The notes: generated from the letters alone by a model not told the origin. A stretch of 64,000 nucleotides of DNA from Pseudoips prasinana (GCA_951640165.1 OX621265.1:19729001-19793000), one strand, 5' to 3'; counted from the first letter of the stretch, positions 45,301 to 60,300 are shown. A program made the numbers and translations.

Positions 45301-48300
45301 CAGTAGGTACTCCCTGGTACGAAGTTATGAGTCCGGCCCTGTTGCATCCTGCACTGTGTGACATCTAGTGTAAAAAAGTTACGTTACTACTAATTATAGT
45401 CCACAAAACATGCGAATAGTTTACCTATTGACCGGTAGATGTAAACAAAGAAATAGGCGGGATCTAACACCCTCTCCCCCCCCCGCAAAATGTCACGCGT
45501 CGTTTCATAGAAAAATCGAATTACAACGTCTCCTCTTTGTAATAGCTCCATGGGTTGAACACACAACCGCTAGACCTACGAGGCAGTCAATATGTAACAC
45601 AATATCGTTATAACACATGATTGCCTAGCGAGGCAACCATATTTGCCTTTTAAGGCCACCTTCATTTTTAAATCGTTAATAGACGTGCTCACTTACGTCC
45701 ATAACTCTATGGATTTATCCTCGATTAAGTTTCTAGCGTTCAATTCTCGTTTTATAGTAAAAGTAATTTTTTATCTCACCTTGGTAGTAGACACCCTTAG
45801 TAAATATATCGCTTTGCCTCGCCTTAACATAGGTTCAAACGCTCATATTTTAAAACTACAGTTAAACTTATTCATTCTATTACAACTTCCGTCGCTTGCC
45901 TCAAGAGGCAACCACGAATGCTTTTTTAGGCAACCACAGAAATCATCTCAACTAGTTACAGTACGTATCAAGTAGTATGTAAATATTTGCCTCGCCTTGT
46001 TTTAGTATATTGCCTCGTGAGGCAACCTCGATTTTTCTTACCTGGTTAGTAGAAGTGCTTAATAACGTCATAGCGCTATGCCTTGCTCTCTGCCTCGCCT
46101 CGACTAGGGCTCGAGCGCTTAATTCTCGTATAACAGCGGAAGTTATTCGTTCTATAACTACTTCTAGAACACGACGGGTTGAGGAAGGTTGGCTCTTCAG
46201 GAATTCTTCTTCAAGACGAGTCTGTGGAGATTTTTTAGTGTCATCAAATACATAGAGACAAAAACACTGTGCTTTAAGGATTTATTATTTTTATTTTTTG
46301 GTTGAATAATAAAGGATTTATTTTGGGTAACTGTATGCATAAACTGTTATATTTATTTGTAAAATAAATAAGCCTAATGTTTAGTGAGCTTGACTGCTAA
46401 GTGACAGATTGTGCGTTGGGATACCCATCCAAGACAAATATTTGTGTGATGAGCACGATTATTGTTGTCTGGGTGTAATTTACCTACAATATGTTTGTAT
46501 TTAGGAGCAGGTTGCCATACTACAGGCTCTGCCATGTTTGGCTCAGATGGCAGAGTGTAAGTTGACCCAAGATATTTATAATATTATTTATAACGCTTTC
46601 TCCAGCAACGATAGTATTTTGGCTGGCATGAATGAATTACTGAAAACTGATATTGACGGCATTTAGTACTTAAAAACCGGCCAATAGCAAGTCGGACTCG
46701 CGTACGAAGGGTTCCGTACCATCATCTATAAAAACGAGCAAAAATTCACATTTGTTGTATGGGAGCCCCCTTAAATATTTATTTTATTTAGTTTTTTAGT
46801 ATTTGTTGTTATAGTGGCAACAGAAATACATCATCTGTGAAAATTTCAACTGTCTAACTATCACAGTTCATGAGATACAGCCTGGTGACAGACGGACAGA
46901 CAGCGAACCCTACAAACTAGGAAAACATGAATAATATTACCTGTAACTCTTTCTCTTTATTCTTCATCCGGTCTTCAGGATTCAAAGTCAAGCTAACCGG
47001 CGTTATATGCCTATACGTTCCCATCTCTTTCTGTTCCTGAGACACCCGACACGTCGACAGCAGAACATTCAAATCCCTCAAATGCGGACACAACTCTATC
47101 AAACTCGATTCATCAACCAAATCACACGAATCGATATTCAAATCGACTCCAACACTTGTATTCAATCGATTCTCATAAAACAACTCTTGAGGAAAATGTG
47201 GCAGATCGAATAGCCAACCTAGAATCGATTTGAGGTAGATTATCGTGTTTTTCTTGAAGTATCGATTCGAGTCTAATTTTAATCGATTTGAGTATACATC
47301 GAATAAGGTTTTGAGTAAGTTTTGGTAGTATTTAATACGTAAAGCGGTGTAATCGAGTATTGACAAGTAATGTACTAGCCAAGGGATAGTTATCGATAGT
47401 CGACAGTTTTCTAATGCGTTGTTTAAGATTCCCTGTAGGTCTATGCTTGGTTGGCTCTGAAATGGAAAATGTACATTTTTATAATTGTATAGACTAGTGC
47501 GTGGTATAATAGAAAGTCGTAGGTTAGAGATATGGTAATTATGGTGTATTCACTGAACACTAGTCTAAGATGAGGTTCAGATGGTGATAGTGTATGGTAA
47601 TATATGAATAGTAATGTGACTCGACGTGGTAGCCGACCGAGGTACAATTCACTACTAATGAAATTACATGAATATAATAAGTATGAAACCACGCGCTACG
47701 GTAAACTGCTGTCGGTGCAAGTGCAACGCACTTAGCCCGTACAATAATTATATTTAAATTTTACACTAGCGACTGCCTCGTTGGTCTAGCGTTAGCGTTT
47801 TCAACCGCAGATAATGAGGTATTGGGTTCAAATTGGATCAAGGTAAAAAAGTCATTTTGAGATTTTTCTGTTAAGATAAATTCTCAGTGAGAGAACCCCC
47901 GTGGGAGCACAACTATACCACTTGATCTCTTTCCGGTTGTGTCGCTATTCGTCCCATCGGAGCATGAGAGTGATGGCATAATAAATACCCCTGTGTTCGC
48001 GCACACACTTGGGCACATTCAGACGTGGCCGAAAAAAAAAATTCGGTGGGCCGAAATTCGACCAGGAGGATATTATTATGATATGACACATTTTTCTAAG
48101 GCTTCGTCTTTGCATGCCAAAGACACGTGATAGCATTCTATATCATTCTTTCGCAACCCAAATACTATTTATCTTACTTACTGCCCACAGGTTAACTGCC
48201 CACAGGATAGCCTGTGGGCAGTTAACCTAGTGTCAGAGTTGTTCAAGCCGCCCCGTAGGCCTATGACCTGGCTTAACGACTGTTGCCTATTGACTACAAC

Positions 48301-51300
48301 CGGGACCGACAGCTTAACGTGCCCTCCGAAGCACGGAGACGCTCAGAAATTAAACCCCTTACGTAAATCACTTACGGACCGGTGACAGCATCTGGCTATG
48401 AGCACCTAAAGAAAAATTATTTATAAATATTAAGCTTGTCTCTTTTTACTGTCCCTTTTTCATTTTATCTAATTTCTAATCACAACAGTGCTAAATAAAT
48501 TTGATTTCAAAATATTACTTACAAAATTCCTTAATGTAATATCATTTTCCAGGACTTTTTCCTTTGGCGGTGTAAAATTGACTTCCCTCTGTATAGGTTT
48601 GGTGACAGCATTCTTGTTGCCGACTTCTGTGACTAGGGTGTAAGGGAGGGCAGTCAGAAAACCTAGGAATTTGGCCAGAAGACCCAGCTTTTTCGATAGA
48701 AGCAGGTATTCTTTCGTTATATCTATGTTGGCTGCTGGAACAAAGCAATGAAAATAGTTTTAATAACATTTTTCTTTTAATTTATACTTATTTATTTGCT
48801 TATAGCATGGGCAGTGGTTACCCTAGTGTCAGACACGTTTCAAGGCCTGGTTATAGCCATTAGGCAACGACTGTTGCCTAATGGCTACAACCAGGCCCGA
48901 CAGTTTAACGTGCCCTCCTAACGGAGACGCTCAGAAATTAAACCAATTTGGCGGTCACCCATCTATGGACTGACCGCGAGCCTTGTTGCTTAACTCGCCG
49001 ATCACTTACAGGCCGGTGTGAGCATATAGCTATGAGCGCCTTATAACAGCCAAAGTACGTCCACTGCTGGACAAAAGCCTGCCCATAGGAGGGGGATATA
49101 CTATAATCGCCACGCTTGGCAGACGGGTTGGCGATCGCAGTTTGATGGTCATAGTTCACAGAAAAAACGCTGCTGCCCGTTCTCTGGTAGGTATTTCTAC
49201 GCCCTCGGTCGATTTCTACGCCCCCCACGAGATGAGATGGGGTGATTATATTCTATGCCGTCACCACACAGCAAGCGTTTTATACTTAATTGTATTTATA
49301 CAAGGTGAAATATAAATAGTGGAGATAACTTAAGGAGCTTATTTTGATGATGCTTTTAATATGGGGCCCCAAATTTTTTTTCCGATTTCTTAAGCCTGTT
49401 TTTCTATTTTTCGATGACGGTCACCGTAGCCTAGTTGGTAGTGCTCCTGCCTACGAAGCTGGTGGTCCTGGGTTCGAATCCCGGTAAGTGCAAATATTTG
49501 TGTGATGAGCACGAATATTTGTTTCTGAGTCATGGATGTTTTCTATGTATATAAGTATTTATCTATCTATATAAGTATGTATATCGTCGCCTGGTACCCA
49601 TAGTACCTACAAGCTTTGCTTAGTTTGGGGCTAGGATGATCTGTGTGACATTGTCCCTAGATATTATGTCCCTAGATATTATTTTTGTTTAGTTCCATAG
49701 GTACTAAAGAGCGCTGTCTAACTATGAAAGTTAAAATAAAAAACAATTTAGCAAAACGAGCAATTGGGTCACCTGATGGTAAGTGATCACCGCTGCCCAT
49801 GTATGTAGTTACACTCGCAGCACCAGAGTGGCTGCAAGTGCGTTAACCTCCGCAATTAATTGATTCCACAGAGCAGTATTCCGCGGTAAAAAGTTTCTTG
49901 TGAAACGCACGATGGTAGATGACCATTCATCCAGATGATATCGATGAAATTTTCACTTCTTACGTAAGATCTATGGTACAATATAATCAGACAACCGATC
50001 GAGCATATATTGTGTTTGCCTGCTAAATAATTACAGTAAGTGGACCAAATCTCGTGTGATGCCCCATTGAGTATGTTTCGCCGGAGCGTCTCAACTGGGC
50101 CGTGTTGAAACCGGTAGTAGAGACACCCGCTGAGTTTGTTTCACTGGGTCTTCTCAGTTGGGGCGCATTGGATCCGGTGGTAGCATTAAAGCGCGACCGT
50201 CGTTATTAACACAAGGTCCGTCATAATAATATCACCTTAATATAGACAGAACCATTGCCAATATGTATTACAAATATTAGACTTAAACTAGATAATTAGA
50301 CTTAAACTAGATAATTAAACTGAAACATAATCTCTTGACAATAACTTGATACGAGCTAGCTAAATATCATTGCTGTTATAAAATAAATTTTATAAATGTT
50401 TTAATACAATCAATACAATGTGTACCTAAATATCTATGTTACTAGAAATAATAATGTATACAACTATAATACTACAAACATGTTCTGACTATTTACAAGC
50501 GCTTTTTTAAAGTCGACGTGAATAAAAACCTTTTTTAATTTTATCTTTATTTTATTTATCAACTTGGTTGCAGGGTAAGTTCCAACAATTCCTCAGAAAA
50601 CTCCCCGTGATAAATGCGGTCATGGAGACGTTGAACACATTAAGTGTAGTCAAGATCATGAGACAGTGAGTCGTCATCATCACCCTGATATACACAGCTG
50701 GATGGCATCCATGGTCCCTCGATGGGTATTCCTATTTGGAGGGATTTGCTTTAGTCTCCGCGCTTGGCAGGTGAGTTGGTGACCGCAATGAGGTGGTAGT
50801 AGGGTTCGCTGTGTGGTGATGGTGGAGAATGTCATCTGTCATCATGTCTATCATCACCCCTTCTATATCCCCTATCATCACCCCAAAATTTAAAAGATGG
50901 CACAACATACATTTTAAAAAGAAATTGACTCAACTACTGGTGGAAAAGTGTTACTATTCTGTTAATAATTTCCTTAGCGATAATTCTTTGTAGGACTATT
51001 GATTGTTAACATAGTTATTGCGGAAAGTATTAATTTATTATTTAATGTAATTCATTTAATTTATGTTTTACTTTTGCTTGTCACAATTGTAATAATGTTT
51101 TGACTATATCAAGATGACATATGGAATTTGACATTTCATTTTATTGATTTATATACAATGTTTATGTAATTTGGCATGCCGTTATGGTAGAATGTATTGG
51201 ATTCCAATTGTTAACGCCAGCAACACCTTTAATTTGTTACCTACATTCATGGCAAATAAAGAATGATTTGATTTGATTTCATTTCTCATCCCGTGGGCCG

Positions 51301-54300
51301 ACCTGAGGAAATATCTACCAGAGGACAGGCAGCAGTTCACGTATCCACGCGGCAAAATTAGAAAGCTCTTTGACATTCCACGAACCTGCCCTTACAGTCA
51401 CCGATAGTCAGAATGATAAATGACTACCATACGCTTGCGTTACGGATCGCCGACTTGAATATCTTCAATGACACGTTGAATAAGTTCAAAACTAAAATTA
51501 ATTCCATGACATAATGATAAATTTCTATTCTTTGATTATACTTTCATTCTCGTTTTGTTTATTATTAGTTACGCTTGGGTTAATCTAGTTAGTTATAGAT
51601 ATAATTTCTTTAATTTAACTACTATATCACATTGACTGTCATCATAATACAATTTGTAAATCTATACTCTAAACAAATAAATAAAATTGGAGTGTCTGTT
51701 TGTAATATTGAAATAACCGATTTTTACTACATTAATATGAATATATATACGGTACATACACCAAAATGACATTTTTTACAATTTTTGTTTGTCTGTCTGT
51801 TTGTTCCGGCTAATCTCTGAAATGGCTGGGCCGATTTTGACGGGAGTTTTATTGGCAGGTAGCTGATGTAATAAGGAGTAACTTAGGCTACTTTAATTTT
51901 AGAAAAAGTCTTTGCTTTTGCAAGAAAAACGAAATAAACTAATTAACACGCGGACGAAGTCGCGGGCACAGCTAGTGTAATATAAATTTAATTTTTTATT
52001 TTAATGTTTAATTTTTATTTTGTACTTAGCTTAATCTTATATAACTGTTAAATGTGGCGATTATTATGTACGCCATTACTGTCATAGGCATCAGTGACCA
52101 TTGTTATAATATCTGCTATGTGAATTGTTAATGTTTATGATGTGGCTGTACTCAATAAATAAAAAAATAAGCAGTTTTTGCGTACTATGACTATCATACT
52201 GCGATCGCCAACCCCTCTGCCAAGCGTGGCGATTATGACCAAAATAATTCTTGGGAGAGGCTTTAGTCCGTAGTGAACTTCTTTCAGTTGTAATGACAGT
52301 GGGGTAGGTATAAATTCGAACAATTACTCAGAACACTCCCCTTGATAAATGCGGTTTACGACACATAGAGACGCCACATCTCTCAGCGGGGCAAGAGCAT
52401 CAAGCCATACAGTGGGATCCCCGCCACTTTCGAGGATCAAACCTGATTTTTCAGAAAGAACATACCATTTTCATCTAACGGCGAGGAGGAGGAAGGTGGG
52501 AGCGAAGCTAATACTCACCATTCCCCCGATCATCAGGTGCTATTTGAGTACCGTCTATGGATATAATTTCTGTCGCCAAAGAATCCCGTAGATGCACTCG
52601 AAAAGATTCATTCTCCGCGTTCACTACGAATTCTCTGTAAAAGAAAAATACAATAATAAATAAATATCTTGCAAAAACCACCTTCCTCGAAAGCATCTGT
52701 TACGGTCCAACCGCAAGGTTGAACTCGATCACAAAGAGCTTGCCTATCACTCACAGTCTTTCTCTCACAGTTCAGTACATATAATAAAATCGTAGGAAAG
52801 TCAAACCTGTACAATGAATATTTTTAAAAGGATACTTGGGGCGTGATCTGCTATCGATATCGAAGCCAAACATATTTATAGATTTTCTGTTTGTCTGTAT
52901 GTATGTCCGGGCTAAACTCAAAAAGTATTGCATGGATTTACTTCAAATTTTGCATTAATATTACTAAGAGGTCGGGTCAACATATAGGCTATTATCGCTA
53001 TCACCTACGGGGGAGGAGCTGTCATAATTTATAAAATGTAACGCGGGTAAAACCGCGGGGCACAACTAGTAAATAAATAAATGGAAAAAAAAAACCCACC
53101 TTACCCTAAAGAATTTATTAAGTATACACTTATTACTAAACATAAATTACTCGATGGCCATAAGACCATATTATTTATATATAAGGGTTCTTCTAAAACA
53201 CCAACAAGCTCGCAGGACTAGATAACTAACGAAATGAAATGAAATCATTTCATTTCATACACCGGTCGTTCCCAAAACAGCACGGATAATGGAGCACTTA
53301 ACAAGCAAATTAGAAATAAATAATCTGTTGAAGCTTTGCTTGGTTTGGACTAGATGAAGACTTTTACCGTAAAATATCTTCTATAGTGGAATGCGCTGCC
53401 TGTAACAGTAACACGCATAAAGTCTACAAGAAATCCAAAGTCAAGAATATGTCAACCTAAAAATACTAGCGCATTCTACTCATTATACTGTTGGCATAGG
53501 CACAAGCAGTCAGTAACAATACTTACTTGTAAAACAACTCCTGCGTAGTAAAGTGTGGCAGGCGATGCGACTCGGGCGCATTAGGACATGTCAGACGCCG
53601 TTGTAGCTTGCTTAGCTTCGATTCCTGGAGGAAGAATGCTATGTTAATATTATGTATATTACATTTTAATTTTATAGCATTATTCGCAATGCAAAAAATT
53701 TGGAAGGTATTATCAATATGATATGATATTTCACATGCAACTGTTAACATATCAGTCGGCCATGTTTCTAGAAAACAAAACCGATAGATAATAGCTACAT
53801 CTTCCGGAAGGGTGTTAGCAAGGGAATCCTAAATTTGATCTGCCGCGTTATCGTTCGTAGCTTAACGCAGAGCGCCTACCCCCGATTGGTAGATGGTGCA
53901 GGTTCAAGACCCGCCGGACGATTAAATTTATGATTTCCCATTTTTGAGATTATGTATATTGATAAAAACTCGCGATGTGCTTGTATTGTATATTGGTTAG
54001 CTTAGTAAGTTAGTAGTCACGCTTAGAATTCTGAGATTGATTTATTGCGCCAGGCGGTGTTAGTTATTGTATAATCTGTGCGAGTGACATTTGTGCCAGA
54101 AAGATGTCAGCCAAAGTACGTCCGTCAGACGACAAAAGCCTCCCCAAAGAATGGGGGGATATGCCATAACTGCCACGCTTGGCAGACGGGTTGGCAATCG
54201 CAGTTAGATGGTACACAGTTCACAGAAAAACGCTGCTGCCCGTTCTCTGGTAGGTATTCCCTCGGAGGATTTCTACACCCCCCACGGGATGTGATAGGGT

Positions 54301-57300
54301 GATGTTATTTTATGCCAATACTACACAGCAAACACATTTATTTATTAAACTATTATTTATTTAAAATTGGGTTTTTTATATAATATTTTTTGTTGGTAAC
54401 GGCCGGAAAAGTGCCAGAAAGCCAATCGCTTTTTAGGACAAAGGCGTTAGGTTAATTTGGTATCGCGTAAAAATATTCTGTTAAATAATATTATTGCAAT
54501 TAATAAAATGGATAACAATACGTATGGCACTCGTATCATTATGGAATATAATGTATGGGAACACAAGAGTATGTCATTTATGTCGGAGGACGAAGTGGGT
54601 CAACTGATGGTAAGTGATCACCGCCGCCCATGGACACTCGCTACACCAGATGAGTCGCGGCTGCGTTGCCGGCCTTTTAGAGTCAGCAAACAAGTGTTGC
54701 TGACCCTTCTGTTGTTTCTGAGCTCTGGTGACCTTACTCACAAGCAGAAACACAACATTAAATTATTAATGTTATTATTAAGGCGCCACCAGTTCACGTA
54801 AAAATTTCATGCGAGGGGGTGAAGCACGCGCATAGCCCCCCGCTGCTGCGGGGCGGGAGGGATGCTACGGCACTCGTTGATGCCACGCGCGTGCAGATTC
54901 TTGTTATTATTTTCGTTTCGGTGTGCACACAGTGTAAAAATAGTAGTAGTGCAACTTAAATTTTATGGTAATTAATTTTTTTTTGGGCATTGGAAGTGGT
55001 TGATGGTTAAGTAAAATAAATACAGTAATAACTTATGAAATGAAATGAAATTTATTCAACACTTGGGTATTAACATACACTTGTACTTGTCAAGCTCACA
55101 ATGCAGTACATAAACATAGAGGATAGTACAAAAGCTACAAAAAAAAATATTAATTAGTCCGTCCGTGCGTCACATATCATATCACATATATATTCTGAAA
55201 TTCTTAAATAAATAACAAGTTACTAATCTTTTATTTAGAAATTTAGTTACCACCCACCATATTAAAATTAAAGAATGGAAGACTAAAGCAAAAAGACGAA
55301 ATTCTAAATGAGGGGATTACCGATCATGCGTTAATGGGCCAAAGCGATCCTCGCCGCTGAGGAACCCACCCTAGCTAGCTTGCGGCTTTCTCTAGCTACC
55401 TAGGTGGACGACCCGGAGAAGACAGCCACAAAGAAACTCCGGGCTTGCTTTTTTCGTCTTCTTTTGCTTTCAGTTTACGATTTTTTAAATGTCATTAATA
55501 TTTTACTTACATTGTGATTGGTTGTTATGTAGGCTAATGCACGCACAGAACCGTTGTCATCCAGTGAATCATAATAAAATAAATAAGCAATACCATTCAA
55601 TTTCACTCAAGCACTTAGAATATCCACTTGCTAGACGAAAAAATGGTGGGTGCATCCGCGAACATTTACAAAATTAACAAGTCACACGAAGTTTACCGGA
55701 GGCGAAAAAAATATGAGTACCCCAACAGCATTTCGATCAGTTACCGCAAGCAGCACCCGTTCACGAGTATGACGTGTGGGCCAGCCATCGCCTCCTTCGC
55801 TAAATTAGAGGGAAGGAAACGACCCGACCCACAACGTACACACCCACAATATATTTTATATCTATTAAATGGTATAACCTCTTTCAGGTTTTACATACGC
55901 TTCATTTAATTTACAATGTTTGCAATATTTTTACATTATACAACTGATCTAATATGTAATGTAAATTTAAGATTAACAAATACAAATCACCTAAGGGCTG
56001 CAACTTTCGAAAGGCAACACCAATTTTCATGAAATGTCCTTCCCAATTAAACTAACTATCAGATGAAATAAATGCATTTTAAACGTTAGATCCCTTTAGA
56101 AGCTGCGATGCCCCAGACAGGCACACAGAATACACGTTAAACTTATGACACCTTGTTTTGTGTCAGGAGTTAAAAAATAGGTGGAAAATAAGTAAGTGAT
56201 ACAATCGTTTTACCGATCAATAATTTTTAAAACAGAAACTAATAGCTAGGTGTGCTAAGTTTAACGTGTGTATCTGAGTGTATGTCTGTGGCGTCGTAGC
56301 TCCTTAACGGATTTTTAAAAAGTTAGTATTAAAAAAATATGTTTGAAATTCATAATTATTTAAAAATCTGCGAAATTCAGAACCGTTATCTCTTCTTCAT
56401 CGTGTATTCTGATACCTGCACTGAAAGAGACATCCTTATTGCATGCTATATTATTTACGTCCTCCGTAATCCATAGTACATTATTAGACTGGTTGTTCTC
56501 CTTGTCTGTTTCATCGTCCCTAAATGGTTATTCCCTACTATAGCGTGAGTCAACCAGCTCAACAAGAATTTGATTTTTGTAAAAATAACCAGCTATTGCT
56601 CCATCTTATTTTTCCAAAACTGTTCGTCTTTATTTATTTTAATGAATTTTAATGGTGTTTTCTCACTTTCCCATATACCTAAACTACACTTTTCTCTGCC
56701 ACTAATATTCAACTGAACTTGGGTTTGAAAATACCAATTACTGTTTAGATTTTTTATTGTATTTATAAATTTATATTATTTGTTTTTATAGCTTCATCCA
56801 TGCCAACTTTGGAAGGAGCTACTAGACATTTTATTTCAACCAATGTGTCATCACCTACTATTCCATCTGGACTTGCCCCAAGGAATGGATATACTTTATG
56901 AATAAATAGGCCACAAGGCTCAATTTTTATAATTTCTGTTTTAGCCAACTGCACTAGAGCAATTTTTCCATTTGATACAGATGCCACGTTAGAAATTATC
57001 TTTTTGTACAAAATATCTTTACTAAATTTCCAGGACCTTTTTACTTTAAACACCCCTTCCAAAATTTTAAGCGGTGAGTAAATTTTTCCTCAGCTCTAAC
57101 CATTCACAGCGGTCTCTCTGTAAAACTGTTTGTCTCTCCACCGCCTTTCTGTCTACTACAAGACCTTCTAAATTTTCTAAAAACTTTCAATTTATCCACG
57201 ATGTATGGTTACCAAACAAGCTAGACCAACGATTCCGTCAATTGTTCTACTGTTCAATCCTATACACTATGTACTGCCGGCCACCTACTAGAGCAGACTT

Positions 57301-60300
57301 CACTATTATGGACTTTATTACTAAAGAGTTTAAGTGCTATTAGAGAAAAATATTATCGGTCATTTCGTTGACGTGTTTGACGTTTCCTTGTCCCAATTTA
57401 AATAAGTAATCTATGACGTTTATTTACCATTTTCACAAAAACAATTACTTCTAAAAATGTAAAAAACAGTTCACAAAAAATCTTAAAACCTACCTAATAC
57501 TACAAAAAAATAATAACTACTTTGGATAAAGTAATTTCTGTCTTATATTTATTGAAATTTTTATTAAGTTGTTCGGCGATCAGAGCGACACAGAAACCAC
57601 GTCCCGGGGCAGCGTCTGAACGCGAACTAAAAGTACAAGTCGTTCCGACATTTGTTCTTGTCACTCGGTTAATAAGGTCGAACTTTGCGTAACGAAGGGC
57701 GGTCGTCTGTAAATGCAGACGCTGAAGTCAATTTATATTTAAGGTTTTTATTTAATTTTGTAAAAAATAAAGAGCAAAATTATAAAATAAACGGTCTATT
57801 CTTTTAGAACCTATTTAAGGTACACACTTCTTAAAAAAAATATGCTGTTCTCGCTTAAAATATGGAGAAATAGAAGCTGAATTTTTTTAATCTTAGGTCA
57901 TTTCACATTTTTTTTTTGCTTTAGACCTTTGTTGTTTTGGAAATCTACTCGGTTCATTATTTTATTCATATTCTTCGCTTCCTACTGTATTTTTCTTAGT
58001 TTGGTATCTATTTCGAGACGTGAGATTCGTAAGAAGAAAAAGGGGCTTCTTACTGAGTTTTCAACTACGACGTCGCCTTAAGGAATGTCTTCTGTAAGGT
58101 GGTAGTACTTCCTCAGCCAGGCTGCTCTTTGAGCGAATGAACGCTGCGCCCTGACTCTCAATAAATAATGTGACATAACTTTTAAGGTAAACAAACAATT
58201 CGGGCAAGTAAATTTCGGGCATATCAGTATTATTGCTTATATTTTTCAGTCAAACTATTTTTTTTCTTTTTTATTTATTTATATACAGACATAACAATTA
58301 ACACTATATACTCGCCAAACTTTCACGTTTAATGGCGAGACGCGCTCGTTTTACACTTTTTTAACCTTACTTAATAATAATTTTATAATTAACCTTAATT
58401 AGACATGCAACGTTTCAGTAATATTTTATTTCTATTGACACACACTGTGGATTTGTTCCTCGACGATATCAGATACTGATTGTCTTTTTTTCTTTTATTT
58501 ATTATATATAATATGTAAATTTTATTTATTAGATATGTAGGGAACAGTAAAACTATAACTATAAGTGTTTCTCTGTAAATAGAAAATTTTATTTTATTAA
58601 AGAACTACATACTAACACGCATATTTACAAAACATTATTTATAATTACATCATTACAACTTACCTGTAAATAGAAAAACAACATTAAGAGCTATTGTTTC
58701 ACTACTTTCAGTTCTTATAAATTACTTTTATTTAAGGATTGTAATAATATTATTTTAAAGTGAAATTATCAGAATCTCCATATTTTATCATGCTGCCAAT
58801 CCGTCAATATAAACGGCCAGTCCCTTATACATAGACAAGTTTGTAAACCAAAAAGTTATAATACGGAAAACTATAAACTAAATGAAGGGTCACTTCGTTT
58901 ACATATATATTATTTTTGGTATTGTTTTTAGAATTTTAAATACATAGACGAATCGAATTTGTTTTATTTTAACACCTACCTGTTTATCGCTAGGCAGGCA
59001 GTGAGCTAGCATGTGGTGAGTGAACAGCGCGGCTAAGTGGGCGTAGTTGCTCGCGCTGCTGCCGGAGCAGAGCAAGGCCTTCACTCGGGACCGGAATGAG
59101 GACCGCGGTACCCCGGTGGACGACGTGTCCTGATACCACCTAGAAATATAATACTGAGCGTATGAAACTAAAGGATTTTTGAGATTAGATTTTTTTTTTT
59201 TTTTTAATAAAAAAGGTTTTTATTCACGTAGACTTTAAAAAAGCGCTTGTAAGTAGTCAGAACATGTTTGTTGTAATACAGTTATTATTTCTAGTTGCTT
59301 ATTACAGATATTTAGGTACATGGAATGTTAAAACATTTATACAATTTATTTTATAATAGTAGTGATATTTAGCTAGCTTTGCATTGCAAATAATGCTATA
59401 AAATTAAAATTTAATAATTTGGAAGGTATTATCAATATGATATGATCCTTCACTTGCAACTGTGAACATATCAGTTGGCCATGTTTCTAGAAAGCTAAGC
59501 CGATAGATAATACCTACATCCTCCGGAAGGGTGTTATCAAGGGAATCCTAAATTTGATCTGCCAGCGTGTATCGTTCGTAGCTTAACGCAGAGCGCCTAC
59601 CCAGGATTGGTAGATGGTGCAGATTCGAGACCCACCGGACGATTAAATTTATGATTTCCCATTAAATTTCATAATAATAAAGTCCTCCTAGCCGAATTCC
59701 GGCCTCGGCGACCAGTCTCAATGGAGATTAGCCATCTGTGTGGAACGTATTATAGTGCACAAGTATGTGCGCAAACACAGGGGCACTTTCTATTCCATCA
59801 ATCTCATGATCCGATGGGACGCCTAGCGACACGACCGGAATAGATCAGGTATAGGACCGACGGCTTTACGTGCTCTCCGAGGCACGGGGGTCTAATACCG
59901 CCAATTCTCGGACTTCGGGCTGATGCTGAGTAATTTTTTTGCAGATAAGTTCCAAAATCACTTTTGGCCCGACCCGGGATTTTAACCCAGGACCTCGTTC
60001 TCTGCGGGTGAACGCGCTACCTCTAGACCAACGAGGCAGGCCGAACATAATAAACCGGTAGTGTCAGGGTCGTCATACAAAATGGGACTTATCAGGGTTA
60101 CTTGTAAAACATCAACAAGCTCGCAGGACTAGATAGCTAACACCATAAGCAACAACTTTTGTTCTACGAGTTCGGACATAACGCAATACATGAAAAAGAA
60201 AAATGATTTTACACGGACTACTGGCTACTAGGGAAATGGGGCAAGTTCAAATGCGCTACCTACTAGCGAGGCGCTCATAGCTAGATGCTATTACCGGTCC

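Larger units (their letters stand above)
43872..45588 (-). mobile_element. SINE S3 copy interrupted by a P-like transposon
   Basis: The body is at 43872..44084 (CCGATGGGACGCCTA, GGGATTTGAACCCAGGACCT). The tRNA-like head resumes at 45553 with GGTTGAACACACAACCGCTA and ACGAGGCAGTC. Comparison with 37163..37505 shows the SINE is whole apart from the insertion and its duplicated 8 bp. Confidence 0.82.

Noticed and set aside
49412..49500. tRNA genes at the heads of SINE copies (also 5222, 33700, 35880, 47768)
   Set aside because: The tRNA-like part continues without a terminator into a conserved non-tRNA body shared among copies.
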